Numbered from the stretch's first letter, positions 8,998 to 17,864 are shown. The stretch is DNA of 64,000 nt from Firmicutes bacterium OM04-13BH (GCA_003481745.1 QULP01000002.1:62001-126000); one strand, 5' to 3'. Program-made: numbers and translations. The notes: generated by a model not told the origin, from the letters alone.

Positions 8998-9702
8998 ATG
9001 TCAGAAACAGAAAAAAAACAAATATCAGAACAAGAAGAAACCAAAAATGAACAGATAAGAGAGATGGGGCAGATACTGCTTGAGGAAAATAGACAGAATT
9101 ATCGGATTCATCTGCTAAGTATCATTGGAGAAGTAGAGGGGCATGAGGTATTGTCTGCAAACAGTAAAACGACAAAGTATGAACATGTACTTCCAAAACT
9201 TGCTGAAATAGAGAATAGCAGCGAGGTAGATGGAGTTTTAATTCTACTTAATACCGTAGGAGGTGACGTGGAGGCGGGTCTGGCAATTGCCGAGATGGTT
9301 GCCTCTATGAGCAAACCAAGTGTTTCTCTGGTTTTAGGAGGTGGTCATTCAATTGGAGTTCCGATGGCAGTTTCAGCAGATTATTCATATATTGTTCCTT
9401 CTGCTACTATGATGATTCATCCGGTCAGAAGTAATGGAATGTTTATCGGAGTAATGCAGTCTTATAAAAATATTGAGAAAATTCAGGAACGCATTACGGA
9501 ATTTGTGGCATCCCATTCTAATATGGGAAAAAATCGAATGGAAGAACTGATGCTGGATACCACACAGCTGGTAAAAGATGTCGGAACAATGCTGGATGGG
9601 AAAGAGGCAGTAAAAGAGGGATTGATTGATGAAGTTGGAGGGATTTCGCAGGCATTTTACAAGTTATATGAGCTGATTGAAAAATCGTTGGAGATAAAGT
9701 AA
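8998..9702 (+). CDS. tepA: ClpP-class serine protease, TepA-like
   Basis: A 234-residue ClpP/crotonase-fold protein. After a charged N-terminal tail (residues 1-30) it has LLNTVGGDVEAGLAIAEM, the nucleophile motif GGGHSIGVPMAVSADYSYIVP (Ser near residue 118) and MMIHPVRSNG with the catalytic His. The GGHSIG form rather than GxAASM is typical of TepA. TepA was described as translocation-enhancing in B. subtilis, and its gene lies near spoIIIE, as here. Substrates are not well defined. Its ribosome site is inside a terminator-like hairpin. Confidence 0.88.
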   Translation: MSETEKKQISEQEETKNEQIREMGQILLEENRQNYRIHLLSIIGEVEGHEVLSANSKTTKYEHVLPKLAEIENSSEVDGVLILLNTVGGDVEAGLAIAEMVASMSKPSVSLVLGGGHSIGVPMAVSADYSYIVPSATMMIHPVRSNGMFIGVMQSYKNIEKIQERITEFVASHSNMGKNRMEELMLDTTQLVKDVGTMLDGKEAVKEGLIDEVGGISQAFYKLYELIEKSLEIK

Positions 9703-9725
9703 GAAAAATAAAAATTATAGAGAGT

Positions 9726-9755
9726 TTTACATTGTGCGAAAGTAGATTTTATGAT
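9726..9755 (+). promoter_or_regulatory. Predicted promoter of uppP
   Basis: TTTACA, 18-base spacer, TATGAT, located in the gap between tepA and uppP. Confidence 0.45.
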
Positions 9756-9780
9756 AAAATAAATGTTCGATAAAAGAATG

Positions 9781-9812
9781 TTCCCATTTGTTCAAAAAGA
9801 ACAGAATGGGAA
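9781..9812 (+). promoter_or_regulatory. Leader hairpin upstream of uppP
   Basis: TTCCCATTTGTTC (9781-9793) pairs with GAACAGAATGGGAA (9799-9812) with one bulged base and a 5-A loop. No T run follows, so it is not a terminator. It ends about 14 bases before the TGAGG ribosome site of uppP. Confidence 0.5.
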
Positions 9813-9838
9813 AATACATAAGATATGAGGTTGTTTTT

Positions 9839-10714
9839 ATGTCATATATACAGGCATTTTTATTGGGAATTGTACAGGGAATTACTGAATTTTTTCCAGT
9901 GAGCAGTTCCGGACATTTAGTGATTTTAGAAAATCTTTTTGGAATGAAAATACAGCCATCGGTGTTTTTTCATGTAATTTTACACGTCGGAACGCTGGTG
10001 GCGGTTATGTTGGCATTTAATTCTGATATAAAAAGACTGATTCTGGAACTCCTTCGATTGGTCTATGATATTTACTATAACATCAGAACAGGAATTCATA
10101 ATGGATGGAAACAGAGTGGAAAACGCTATCGAAAGTTAGTTCCCAATAATTACAGGAAGTTTATGCTTTTATTGATTGTGTCTAGTGTTCCGACTTTTAT
10201 TATTGGAATGCTGTTAGAAGAGTCAGTAAGAGTAGCGTCAGCAAATTTGCTTGCACCGGGAATCGGACTCTTGATTACGGGAGTTTTGTTGTTTATTGCG
10301 GATTTCTTTCCAACAGGAAATAAAGTGCCAAAAGAAGTCACTTATCTGGTTGCAGTTATTATAGGTGTTTTTCAGGGGTTCGCAGTGTTACCTGGAATTT
10401 CACGTGCAGGGGTGACGATTGTGGCTTGTCTGTTATGTGGCTTGAATCGAAAATTTGCAATCCGTTATTCGTTTTTACTGTCTATACCGGCTGTGATTGG
10501 CGCATTGGTGCTTGAAATTGTAAAGCTCAATCCAGGTGAATTCTCAGCAGGAATGGTAGGAATGGGTGTACTGGGCTTCATTGCAGCGGCTGTGACAGGG
10601 TGCTTTTGTATTAAAATGATGTTAAAAATTGTAAAAAGAAAGCCATTTCGCCGTTTTAGTGTATATTGTTTCTTTATGGCAGTTCTGACAATTATCTGCA
10701 GCTTTGCTTTATAA
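9839..10714 (+). CDS. uppP: Undecaprenyl-diphosphatase UppP/BacA
   Basis: A 291-residue polytopic membrane protein that dephosphorylates undecaprenyl diphosphate, recycling the lipid carrier of wall synthesis. Diagnostic motifs are QGITEFFPVSSSGHLVI (about residues 13-30; catalytic Glu) and PGISRAGVTI (Ser/Arg motif). About eight hydrophobic helices are seen. High levels give bacitracin tolerance in many species. The ATG at 9839 is preferred over one at 9806: TGAGG lies 8 bases upstream and the protein start is then family-like. Confidence 0.95.
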   Translation: MSYIQAFLLGIVQGITEFFPVSSSGHLVILENLFGMKIQPSVFFHVILHVGTLVAVMLAFNSDIKRLILELLRLVYDIYYNIRTGIHNGWKQSGKRYRKLVPNNYRKFMLLLIVSSVPTFIIGMLLEESVRVASANLLAPGIGLLITGVLLFIADFFPTGNKVPKEVTYLVAVIIGVFQGFAVLPGISRAGVTIVACLLCGLNRKFAIRYSFLLSIPAVIGALVLEIVKLNPGEFSAGMVGMGVLGFIAAAVTGCFCIKMMLKIVKRKPFRRFSVYCFFMAVLTIICSFAL

Positions 10715-10745
10715 GAAAAGGCAGTGTAAAAAGGGAGTAGTGTAG

Positions 10746-13484
10746 ATGGCAGCATCAAAAAAAGCAAATTTAGGTAAAACAAATTTAGAAAAAACGAATC
10801 GAAATAAAACAAGTAAAGCCAATACCGGTACAAATTCAGGCAGAACCAATACACATAAAGGGAATACAGATAAAAGTAGTTTAACAAATAAGAATAAAAC
10901 GAGGGCAAATAAAACAAGTACGAATAAAGTTCAAAGCGAAAAAAACGGAACAGGCGAGACAAAAAGAGCAGAAAAAAAAGGCATGCCGGTCAGAAAAAAC
11001 AGAAAAAGTTCTGCAGTTTCCGAGAAAAAAACAGAAACAAAAACGGAATCTCAACTTTATACAGAGATTTTTCTTTGGATTTTAGTTGCAGTTTCTATTT
11101 TGTTAATGTTAAGTAATTTTGGAGCTGGAGGCATAATTGGAAGTTACATCAGTAATTTATTTTTTGGATTATTTGGAATTGTAACTTATGTTTTTCCGGT
11201 GTTCTTATTCTTTGTGACTGCTTTTATGATTTCAAACAGCAAAAATCCAAGAGCATATCGAAAGATGGTTGGATTTTTGTTGATGTTTGTAGCGGTTTGC
11301 GCTTTTATGCAGCTATTGACAGATGGATATTATGAGGGAACGACATTAGAAGAATATTATCGGATATCCGCCTTGTCACAAAGTGGTGGCGGAGTATTGG
11401 GCGGAGCGATCTGCAATGTAACGGCGAAAGCATTTGGAGTAGCCGGTACTTATGTGATTTTAGTTGCCTCTGGAATCATTTCTGTGGTACTTGTAACGCA
11501 GCAATCTATGTTTGAACTGATGAAAAAAAGCGGAACAAAAATGTACGCAAAGGTAAAATTGGAGCAGGAAAGATGGGAAAAACAAAAGGCAGCTCAGGAG
11601 ACAGAAAATTCAGATGAACTCCAGCTTCAGCAGCACAAACAGGGAGCAAAGCACTCAAAAATTGCCGATGGAGTTACAAAGATGGCAGCACTTTCAAAAT
11701 CAGCTTTAAAGAAAAAAGAAGAGGAAGAAAAAGAGCCAATAAATTTTGACGATTTACATGAAACAGAAGAAACTGAGTACATTAAAAATATAGAACAAGA
11801 AGAAAAAGAGGGATTTACTCCTCAAAATGCATTTCCAATCCACAGAGCCGAGGAAGTGGCATTGTGGGATTTAGAAGAATTGACGATACCAAAGAAAACA
11901 GAAAAGAAACAACAGAAAGATAAGGAAAAAGAACCTGAAAAGAAAAAGCTTTCATCTGTAAAAGAAAATCAGCAGATAAAAGTACAACAAAAAGAAGCAC
12001 CGCCGGCCGTATATGAATTTCCGCCGATTACGTTATTGAAAAAAGGAGTGGGAAATGGTGGTGACTCAGATGACCATTTACGAAATACCGCAAAAAAATT
12101 GCAGGAAACTCTGCACACATTTGGTGTAAATGTAACCATTACCAATATCAGCTGTGGACCTACAGTTACGCGTTACGAGGTACAGCCGGAGCTGGGGGTA
12201 AAAGTAAGTAAGATTGTAAGCCTTGCAGATGATATCAAGTTAAATCTTGCTGCTACCGATATCCGAATTGAAGCACCGATTCCAGGAAAAGCCGCAATTG
12301 GGATTGAAGTACCGAATAAACAAAACAGTGTAGTGATGCTTAGAGACTTAATTCAGTCAGAGGCGTTTGTAAAATCAAAATCCAAGCTGGCATTTGCGGC
12401 TGGAAAAGATATTGCAGGAAAACCGGTGATTGCAGATATTGCAAAGATGCCGCATCTTTTGATTGCCGGTGCAACTGGTTCAGGTAAGTCCGTCTGTATT
12501 AATACATTAATTATGAGTCTTTTGTATAAAGCTTCTCCGGAAGAAGTAAAACTCATTATGATAGACCCGAAAGTGGTAGAGTTAAGCGTCTATAACGGAA
12601 TTCCACATCTTTTGATTCCGGTAGTAACAGAGCCGAAGAAAGCAGCAGGTGCGTTAAATTGGGCTGTCGCTCAGATGACGGAACGTTATAATCAATTTGC
12701 AGAATACAATGTACGTGACATTAAAGGATATAATGAAAAAATAGAAGTATTAAATGCAAAGAAAATAAATCAGGAGACGGAAAAACTCTTGAAAAAGATG
12801 CCGCAAATTGTGGTAATTGTAGACGAGCTGGCTGACCTTATGATGGTTGCCCCGGGAGAGGTGGAAGATGCAATATGCCGTCTGGCACAACTTGCACGTG
12901 CAGCAGGGATTCATTTGATTATTGCGACGCAAAGACCATCGGTTAATGTAATTACTGGTTTGATTAAAGCTAACATGCCATCTCGAATTGCATTTTCGGT
13001 TTCTTCAGGCGTAGATTCCCGAACGATCATCGACATGAATGGGGCAGAAAAACTGCTTGGTAAGGGTGATATGTTGTTTTACCCTCAGGGATATCAGAAA
13101 CCGGCACGTGTACAGGGCGCATTTATCAGTGATAAAGAAGTATCAGCAGTTGTAAAATTTCTTTCAGAGCAGACAAATGGACAGTATGACCATGAAATTG
13201 AGAAACAGATTAATACTTTGAAAGGAACAAAACAGGAAGAAGCTTCTTTAGAGGCTGATGAGAGAGATGTTTATTTTGCAGATGCAGGTAAATTTATTAT
13301 AGAAAAGGATAAGGCATCGATAGGAATGCTTCAGCGTGTGTTTAAGATAGGATTTAACCGTGCAGCAAGAATTATGGATCAGTTATGTGAGGCAGGAGTG
13401 GTTGGTCAGGAAGAAGGTACAAAGCCAAGAAAGGTTCTTATGTCCATGGAACAATTTGAACAATATATAGAGGAATATCTATAA
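10746..13484 (+). CDS. ftsK: DNA translocase FtsK/SpoIIIE
   Basis: A 912-residue ATP-driven DNA pump at the division or sporulation septum. An unusual N-terminal tail of about 100 residues is rich in Lys, Asn and Thr with KTN-type repeats. Four membrane segments follow (about 108-255), then a charged linker (about 260-420), an alpha domain and the RecA-like motor with Walker A GATGSGKSV near residue 575 and Walker B VVIVDELADLMM. The C-terminal gamma winged helix (about 845-912, ASIGMLQRVFKIGFNRAARIMDQL) reads KOPS/SRS-type sequences. Start ATG has GGGAG upstream. Proximity to tepA matches the B. subtilis spoIIIE locus. Confidence 0.95.
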   Translation: MAASKKANLGKTNLEKTNRNKTSKANTGTNSGRTNTHKGNTDKSSLTNKNKTRANKTSTNKVQSEKNGTGETKRAEKKGMPVRKNRKSSAVSEKKTETKTESQLYTEIFLWILVAVSILLMLSNFGAGGIIGSYISNLFFGLFGIVTYVFPVFLFFVTAFMISNSKNPRAYRKMVGFLLMFVAVCAFMQLLTDGYYEGTTLEEYYRISALSQSGGGVLGGAICNVTAKAFGVAGTYVILVASGIISVVLVTQQSMFELMKKSGTKMYAKVKLEQERWEKQKAAQETENSDELQLQQHKQGAKHSKIADGVTKMAALSKSALKKKEEEEKEPINFDDLHETEETEYIKNIEQEEKEGFTPQNAFPIHRAEEVALWDLEELTIPKKTEKKQQKDKEKEPEKKKLSSVKENQQIKVQQKEAPPAVYEFPPITLLKKGVGNGGDSDDHLRNTAKKLQETLHTFGVNVTITNISCGPTVTRYEVQPELGVKVSKIVSLADDIKLNLAATDIRIEAPIPGKAAIGIEVPNKQNSVVMLRDLIQSEAFVKSKSKLAFAAGKDIAGKPVIADIAKMPHLLIAGATGSGKSVCINTLIMSLLYKASPEEVKLIMIDPKVVELSVYNGIPHLLIPVVTEPKKAAGALNWAVAQMTERYNQFAEYNVRDIKGYNEKIEVLNAKKINQETEKLLKKMPQIVVIVDELADLMMVAPGEVEDAICRLAQLARAAGIHLIIATQRPSVNVITGLIKANMPSRIAFSVSSGVDSRTIIDMNGAEKLLGKGDMLFYPQGYQKPARVQGAFISDKEVSAVVKFLSEQTNGQYDHEIEKQINTLKGTKQEEASLEADERDVYFADAGKFIIEKDKASIGMLQRVFKIGFNRAARIMDQLCEAGVVGQEEGTKPRKVLMSMEQFEQYIEEYL

Positions 13485-13495
13485 TGGATTTTGGT

Positions 13496-13540
13496 CTGCA
13501 TGATTTTATTTTAGTTGAAGATTGAGATAAAATCATGCAG
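13496..13540 (+). repeat. Perfect 14-bp inverted repeat after ftsK
   Basis: CTGCATGATTTTAT (13496-13509) and ATAAAATCATGCAG (13527-13540) are exact reverse complements around a 17-base loop. No T run follows (GGCGAGAAAG), so it is not a normal terminator. The right arm contains an ATG in frame with the next gene, but that ATG has no ribosome site. Confidence 0.75.
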
Positions 13541-13567
13541 GGCGAGAAAGAAAAGAGGTTGTCTTAC

Positions 13568-14707
13568 ATGAAATGTGCAAATTGTGGCACGGAACTAAAA
13601 GATGGAACATTATTTTGTCCGGTATGTAAAAGTGAAATACAATGGGTGCCGGAATATCATACATTGGAGACGATTCTGCTTCAAAAACAAATGCGGGAGA
13701 AAAATTTGAAAGAAAAAAAACAAAAAAAGGAAGAAGAACTGCGCCAGAAAAAACGTCAGGAAGAAATTCGGAAGAAAAAACGGAGAAAATATCAAATATT
13801 CGGAGGGAGTATTGCTGCCTTGATTTTATTGGCAGGTGTGGCAGGTTTTGCAATTAAGCGGAAAGAATATAATTCGTTTGACATGCAGATGGCACAGGCG
13901 GAGTCAGAAGTGACAAATAAAAATTATGAATCTGCTTTAAGCTATCTGGAGCGGGCATTGGAATTACAGCCGGACAGTACATCAGCAAAAATTCTGCAGG
14001 CAAAAATTTATACAGTAAACGGAGAGGAAGAAAAAGCACTTCCTATTCTTTCATCTGTAATAGAAAAAGAACAGGATAATGTAAGTGCCTATGGAGAACT
14101 GTTGAGACTTTATGAAAAACAGAAAGATTATGATTCGATTAAGTCACTTTTAGATGAGTGTGATAATGAAAAAGTGAAATCACGTTACGAAGATTATGTA
14201 TGTGAAGTACCGGTAATTTCTTTAAATGGTGGAACTTACGAGAAAGAACAGAGGATTGATTTTACTGCCATGAAATATGGAACAAAGGTTTATTATACTT
14301 TGGATGGTAGTGAACCAGATAAGACAAATGGAACACGTTATGATTCAGACTATGGAATTGTTTTATCAGAAGAAGGAGAATACACGTTAAAGTATATTGC
14401 CTATAATGCTAAGGGAATCCCAAGCGAAAATAAAGAAGAAGTTTATAAGATTGAATTTAAAGCTCCGGATGCACCTAAAATCACACCGGATTCCGGGCAA
14501 TATGAAAAGGCGACAAAAATTCGAATTGCAGTGCCGAGTGGCTGTACTGCTTATTATGCATTTGATGATACTGTGACGACAGAAAGTACAAGGTACACAG
14601 GACCGGTTGAAATGCCAGAGGGTGAACATATTTTTTCCGCAATTTTGGTGAATAAAAATGGAAAAATTAGTTTGACTGCAAGTGAAACGTATGTCTTTTA
14701 CCAGTGA
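13568..14707 (+). CDS. Membrane-anchored zinc-ribbon protein with TPR and two chitobiase-type beta domains
   Basis: A 379-residue protein of unknown role. Visible parts in order: an N-terminal zinc ribbon (CANCG ... CPVCKSE), a Lys/Glu coiled coil (about 35-75), one membrane helix (about 78-96) and TPR-like helices (YESALSYLERALELQPDSTSAKIL, about 115-215). Two beta modules of the CHB_HEX_C_1 kind follow (VYYTLDGSEPD near 240 and CTAYYAFDD near 325). The topology suggests a cytoplasmic ribbon and an outside beta region. ATG at 13568 has AAAGAGG 9 bases upstream. Similar proteins recur in Clostridia; no function is assigned. Confidence 0.8.
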   Translation: MKCANCGTELKDGTLFCPVCKSEIQWVPEYHTLETILLQKQMREKNLKEKKQKKEEELRQKKRQEEIRKKKRRKYQIFGGSIAALILLAGVAGFAIKRKEYNSFDMQMAQAESEVTNKNYESALSYLERALELQPDSTSAKILQAKIYTVNGEEEKALPILSSVIEKEQDNVSAYGELLRLYEKQKDYDSIKSLLDECDNEKVKSRYEDYVCEVPVISLNGGTYEKEQRIDFTAMKYGTKVYYTLDGSEPDKTNGTRYDSDYGIVLSEEGEYTLKYIAYNAKGIPSENKEEVYKIEFKAPDAPKITPDSGQYEKATKIRIAVPSGCTAYYAFDDTVTTESTRYTGPVEMPEGEHIFSAILVNKNGKISLTASETYVFYQ

Positions 14708-14752
14708 GAAACTAGTTTTTTTGTATGTTTGAGGAAAAGTACGATTTTTTAA

Positions 14753-14781
14753 TTGAATTTTGATGAAAATTGGATTATACT
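14753..14781 (+). promoter_or_regulatory. Predicted promoter of nfnAB
   Basis: TTGAAT, 17-base spacer, TATACT, about 58 bases before the ATG at 14840. Confidence 0.6.
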
Positions 14782-14839
14782 GGTTGATAGCAATCATAGC
14801 AATAAAATATTCCCTTTTGGGAATTGTGAGGAGGACAAT

Positions 14840-15727
14840 ATGTACAAGATTCTGAAAGCAGAAAAGCTGAATGAGGTTATTTATCTCATGGTTGTAGAAG
14901 CACCACGTGTTGCGCAGCACTGCCAGCCTGGTCAGTTCATTATCGTAAAAAAAGATGATGAGGGTGAAAGAATTCCGCTGACAATCTGTGACTATGACAG
15001 AGAAGCAGGAACCATTACAATCGTATTCCAGCCGATTGGAGCTTCTACTACAAAATTTGCACAGATGAAAGAGGGAGATTTCTTTGAAGATTTTGTTGGA
15101 CCATTAGGATGTCCATCAGAATTAGTAGAGGAAGATTTAGAAGACCTGAAAAAAGAAAAAATTTTATTTGTTGCCGGCGGTGTAGGAACCGCTCCGGTTT
15201 ATCCACAGGTAAAATGGCTGCATGAACATGGTATCGATGCCGATGTTATCGTTGGTGCAAAAACAAAAGATTTAATTATTCTTGAAGAAGAAATGAAAGC
15301 TGTTGCAGGTAATTTATATATTACAACGGATGATGGTTCTTATGGACGTCATGGTATGGTTACAAAAGTTATTGAAGATTTAGTAGCTGAAGGAAAAACC
15401 TATACAAAATGTGTTTCCATCGGACCGATGATTATGATGAAATTCTGTTGCCTTACAACACAAAAGCTTGGAATTCCGACAATCGTATCCATGAACCCGA
15501 TTATGGTAGATGGTACTGGTATGTGTGGAGCATGTCGTGTAATTGTTGGAGATAAAGTGAAATTCGCATGTGTAGACGGACCGGAATTTGATGGACATCT
15601 GATTGACTGGAATCTTGCTATGCAGAGACAGCAGATGTACAAGACAGAAGAAGGACGTGCATTATTAAAACAGCGTGAAGGAGATACTCATCACGGTGGA
15701 TGCGGAAACTGTGGAGGTGACAAATAA
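14840..15727 (+). CDS. nfnA: NfnA subunit, NADH-dependent ferredoxin:NADP+ oxidoreductase (FAD/2Fe-2S)
   Basis: A 295-residue FNR-like subunit. A FAD domain (IPLTICDYDREAGTITIVFQ) is followed by an NAD domain (FVAGGVGTAPVYPQV) and a 2Fe-2S site (MCGACRV ... FACVDGPEFDGHLIDW). With NfnB it reversibly couples NADH and reduced ferredoxin oxidation to NADP+ reduction by flavin bifurcation. Many databases call it dihydroorotate dehydrogenase electron-transfer or sulfide dehydrogenase-like; the tandem with a GltD-like partner favours Nfn. ATG at 14840 has GAGGAGG 6 bases upstream, so the in-frame start at 14753 is rejected. The tail HHGGCGNCGGDK is Cys/His/Gly-rich. Its stop overlaps the nfnB start (TAATG). 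Confidence 0.9.
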   Translation: MYKILKAEKLNEVIYLMVVEAPRVAQHCQPGQFIIVKKDDEGERIPLTICDYDREAGTITIVFQPIGASTTKFAQMKEGDFFEDFVGPLGCPSELVEEDLEDLKKEKILFVAGGVGTAPVYPQVKWLHEHGIDADVIVGAKTKDLIILEEEMKAVAGNLYITTDDGSYGRHGMVTKVIEDLVAEGKTYTKCVSIGPMIMMKFCCLTTQKLGIPTIVSMNPIMVDGTGMCGACRVIVGDKVKFACVDGPEFDGHLIDWNLAMQRQQMYKTEEGRALLKQREGDTHHGGCGNCGGDK

Positions 15728-17121
15728 TGGGTGACGTATTAAAGAAAGTTCCGGTTAGAGAACAGGACGCAAAAGTAAGAGCAACGAACTTTGAAGAAGT
15801 ATGTTTAGGATATAATAAGGAAGAAGCAGTAGAAGAAGCAAATCGCTGTCTGACTTGTAAAAATGCAAAATGTGTACAGGGATGTCCTGTAAATATTGAT
15901 ATTCCTGGCTTTGTAAAAGAAGTAAAAGAAGGAAATTTTGAAGAAGCTTATAAAGTAATCGGAAAATCAAGTTCTCTTCCGGCAGTTTGTGGTCGTGTAT
16001 GTCCGCAGGAAAGCCAGTGTGAAGGAAAATGTATCCGTGGAATCAAAGGTGAAGCAGTTTCCATCGGTAAATTGGAACGTTTTGTTGCTGACTGGGCAAA
16101 AGAAAATGGCATCAAACCAGAAGCAGCAGAAGTAAAAAATGGACATAAAATTGCTGTTATCGGTTCCGGTCCTGCTGGTCTTACCTGTGCTGGTGACCTG
16201 GCAAAACTTGGCTATGATGTAACAATCTTTGAAGCACTTCATCAGCCGGGCGGAGTTTTAGTTTATGGTATTCCGGAATTTCGTCTTCCAAAAGATAAAG
16301 TTGTAAAAGAAGAGATTGAAAACGTAAAATCTCTTGGCGTAAAAATTGAAACAAACGTTATTATCGGTAAATCTACTACAATCGATGAGCTTCTTGAAAA
16401 AGAAGGATTTGAAGCTGTATTTATCGGTTCTGGAGCAGGTCTTCCGATGTTTATGGGAATCCCGGGTGAAGTAAGCAACGGTGTATTCTCTGCTAATGAA
16501 TATCTGACAAGAAGTAACCTGATGAAAGCGTTTCGTGATGACCATGATACACCGATTAAAACTGGTAAGAAAGTTGCTGTTATCGGTGGTGGTAATGTTG
16601 CAATGGATGCTGCAAGAACTGCACTTCGTCTGGGTGCAGAAGTACATATTGTATACAGAAGAAGTGAGTCTGAGCTTCCTGCAAGAGCAGAAGAAGTACA
16701 TCACGCAAAAGAAGAAGGAATCATTTTTGACCTGTTAACAAATCCGGTTGAAATTATTGCAGACGAAAACGGCTGGGTAAAAGGTATGAAATGTGTTCGC
16801 ATGGAGCTTGGTGAAGCGGATGCTTCTGGAAGAAGACGTCCGGTTGTAATTCCGGATTCCGAATTTGAAATGGATGTAGACACAGTTATTATGTCTCTGG
16901 GAACTTCTCCAAATCCATTGATTTCTTCTACTACAATTGGTCTTGACACAAACAAGAGAAAATGTATTATTGCAGATGAAGAAACAGGAAAAACCACAAA
17001 AGAAGGCGTATATGCCGGTGGTGATGCTGTAACAGGTGCAGCTACAGTTATCCTTGCTATGGGTGCAGGTAAAGCAGCTGCGAAAGGCATTGATGAATTC
17101 ATCAAAGGAAAAGAAAACTAA
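15727..17121 (+). CDS. nfnB: NfnB subunit (GltD-like, NADPH-binding, FAD and two 4Fe-4S)
   Basis: A 464-residue partner of NfnA, often annotated as NADPH-dependent glutamate synthase small chain. The N-terminal 4Fe-4S region shows CLTCKNAKCVQGCPVNIDIP and CGRVCPQESQCEGKC. The FAD site is VIGSGPAGLTCAGDLAKLG; the NADPH site is VIGGGNVAMDAARTALRLGAE. A second FAD contact is GVYAGGDAVTGAATVILAMGAGK. The full GltB partner is not nearby, which supports the Nfn role. It overlaps nfnA by one base, so the subunits are made together. A terminator follows. Confidence 0.92.
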   Translation: MGDVLKKVPVREQDAKVRATNFEEVCLGYNKEEAVEEANRCLTCKNAKCVQGCPVNIDIPGFVKEVKEGNFEEAYKVIGKSSSLPAVCGRVCPQESQCEGKCIRGIKGEAVSIGKLERFVADWAKENGIKPEAAEVKNGHKIAVIGSGPAGLTCAGDLAKLGYDVTIFEALHQPGGVLVYGIPEFRLPKDKVVKEEIENVKSLGVKIETNVIIGKSTTIDELLEKEGFEAVFIGSGAGLPMFMGIPGEVSNGVFSANEYLTRSNLMKAFRDDHDTPIKTGKKVAVIGGGNVAMDAARTALRLGAEVHIVYRRSESELPARAEEVHHAKEEGIIFDLLTNPVEIIADENGWVKGMKCVRMELGEADASGRRRPVVIPDSEFEMDVDTVIMSLGTSPNPLISSTTIGLDTNKRKCIIADEETGKTTKEGVYAGGDAVTGAATVILAMGAGKAAAKGIDEFIKGKEN

Positions 17122-17138
17122 TCAAAAGATGCTAAAAA

Positions 17139-17174
17139 ACCCTTCTGCTGCTTTGGCGGCAGTAGGGTCTTTTT
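17139..17174 (+). terminator. Intrinsic terminator after nfnAB
   Basis: ACCCT / AGGGT and inner CTGC-type pairs around a TTTG-centred loop (17139-17168), followed by CTTTTT. Confidence 0.8.
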
Positions 17175-17202
17175 GACTTTATTCAAAACAGATGGAGCAA
17201 AT

Positions 17203-17682
17203 ATGAAGATTACGCTGATTACAGTTGGAAAGATAAAAGAAAAATATTTAAGAGATGCAATTGGAGAGTACAGTAAACGCTTAAGTAAATATTGTAAATT
17301 AGAAATTATTGAAGTGGCAGATGAAAAAACACCGGAACGTGCCAGTGAAGTGGTAGAAGAGTCCATTCGTTCAAAAGAGGGAGAACGGATTTTAAAATAT
17401 ATAAAAGAAGATGCTTATGTAATAACACTTGAAATTGGAGGGAAACAGCTGGCTTCAGAGGAACTGGCTGATAAGATAGAACAGCTTGGAATACAGGGAA
17501 AAAGTCAAATTGTTTTTATCATCGGGGGTTCGATTGGGCTTGGAAAAGAGGTATTAAAAAAATCTAATTATGCCTTAAGTTTTTCTAAAATGACTTTTCC
17601 CCATCAGTTAATGCGTGTTATTTTGCTCGAACAGATATATCGGAGTTACCGTATTATCAATCGAGAACCCTATCATAAATAA
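17203..17682 (+). CDS. rlmH: 23S rRNA (pseudouridine1915-N3)-methyltransferase RlmH
   Basis: A 159-residue SPOUT methyltransferase, exactly the family length. It begins MKITLITVGKIKEKYL and carries the SAM-binding knot FIIGGSIGLGKEVL and the C-terminal MTFPHQLMRVILLEQIYRSYRI. It methylates Psi1915 in helix 69 of the assembled 70S ribosome. ATG at 17203 has GGAG 5 bases upstream; the in-frame codon at 17173 would sit in the terminator T run. The 3' end overlaps the convergent small ORF by 10 bases. Confidence 0.96.
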   Translation: MKITLITVGKIKEKYLRDAIGEYSKRLSKYCKLEIIEVADEKTPERASEVVEESIRSKEGERILKYIKEDAYVITLEIGGKQLASEELADKIEQLGIQGKSQIVFIIGGSIGLGKEVLKKSNYALSFSKMTFPHQLMRVILLEQIYRSYRIINREPYHK

Positions 17683-17864
17683 TTTTGCTGGCATTTTACG
17701 CATTTTGAATCACGACTGCAATGAAAATTAAGAACCAAATCATCTACGCGGGTGCAGGTGGACTTTTTATAAAGCACAGTATGGGTGACATCACTTGCAT
17801 CGGTAAGACACTTGGTATGATAGATTTTCGTATATTCATTTGAGGTATCTGCAGTGTCTGACAT
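17673..17864 (-). CDS. Small Cys-containing protein, unknown
   Basis: A 63-residue ORF read from the ATG at 17864. AAAGGAG lies 9 bases upstream, a good ribosome site; an ATG at 17873 in the same frame abuts that site and is too close. A perfect TATAAT (- strand, 17908-17913) lies about 45 bases upstream. The protein has five Cys (KCL, TCT, HCS and KCVKC) and no signal peptide or membrane helix, so a small metal- or redox-binding protein is possible. I do not recognise a family. It is convergent with rlmH and divergent from the DUF2284 gene. Confidence 0.55.
   Translation of the reverse strand: MSDTADTSNEYTKIYHTKCLTDASDVTHTVLYKKSTCTRVDDLVLNFHCSRDSKCVKCQQNYL

Noticed and set aside
10465-10962. 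Long - strand frame (165 codons) across the uppP end and ftsK start
   Set aside because: Extremely Tyr/Leu/Phe-rich, an artefact of the Lys/Asn-rich + strand tail of ftsK; no start signal.
16258-16704. Long open frame on the - strand opposite nfnB (148 codons)
   Set aside because: It lies entirely inside nfnB, has no ribosome site and its composition (Phe, Cys, Thr, Asn-rich) is that of an antisense shadow.
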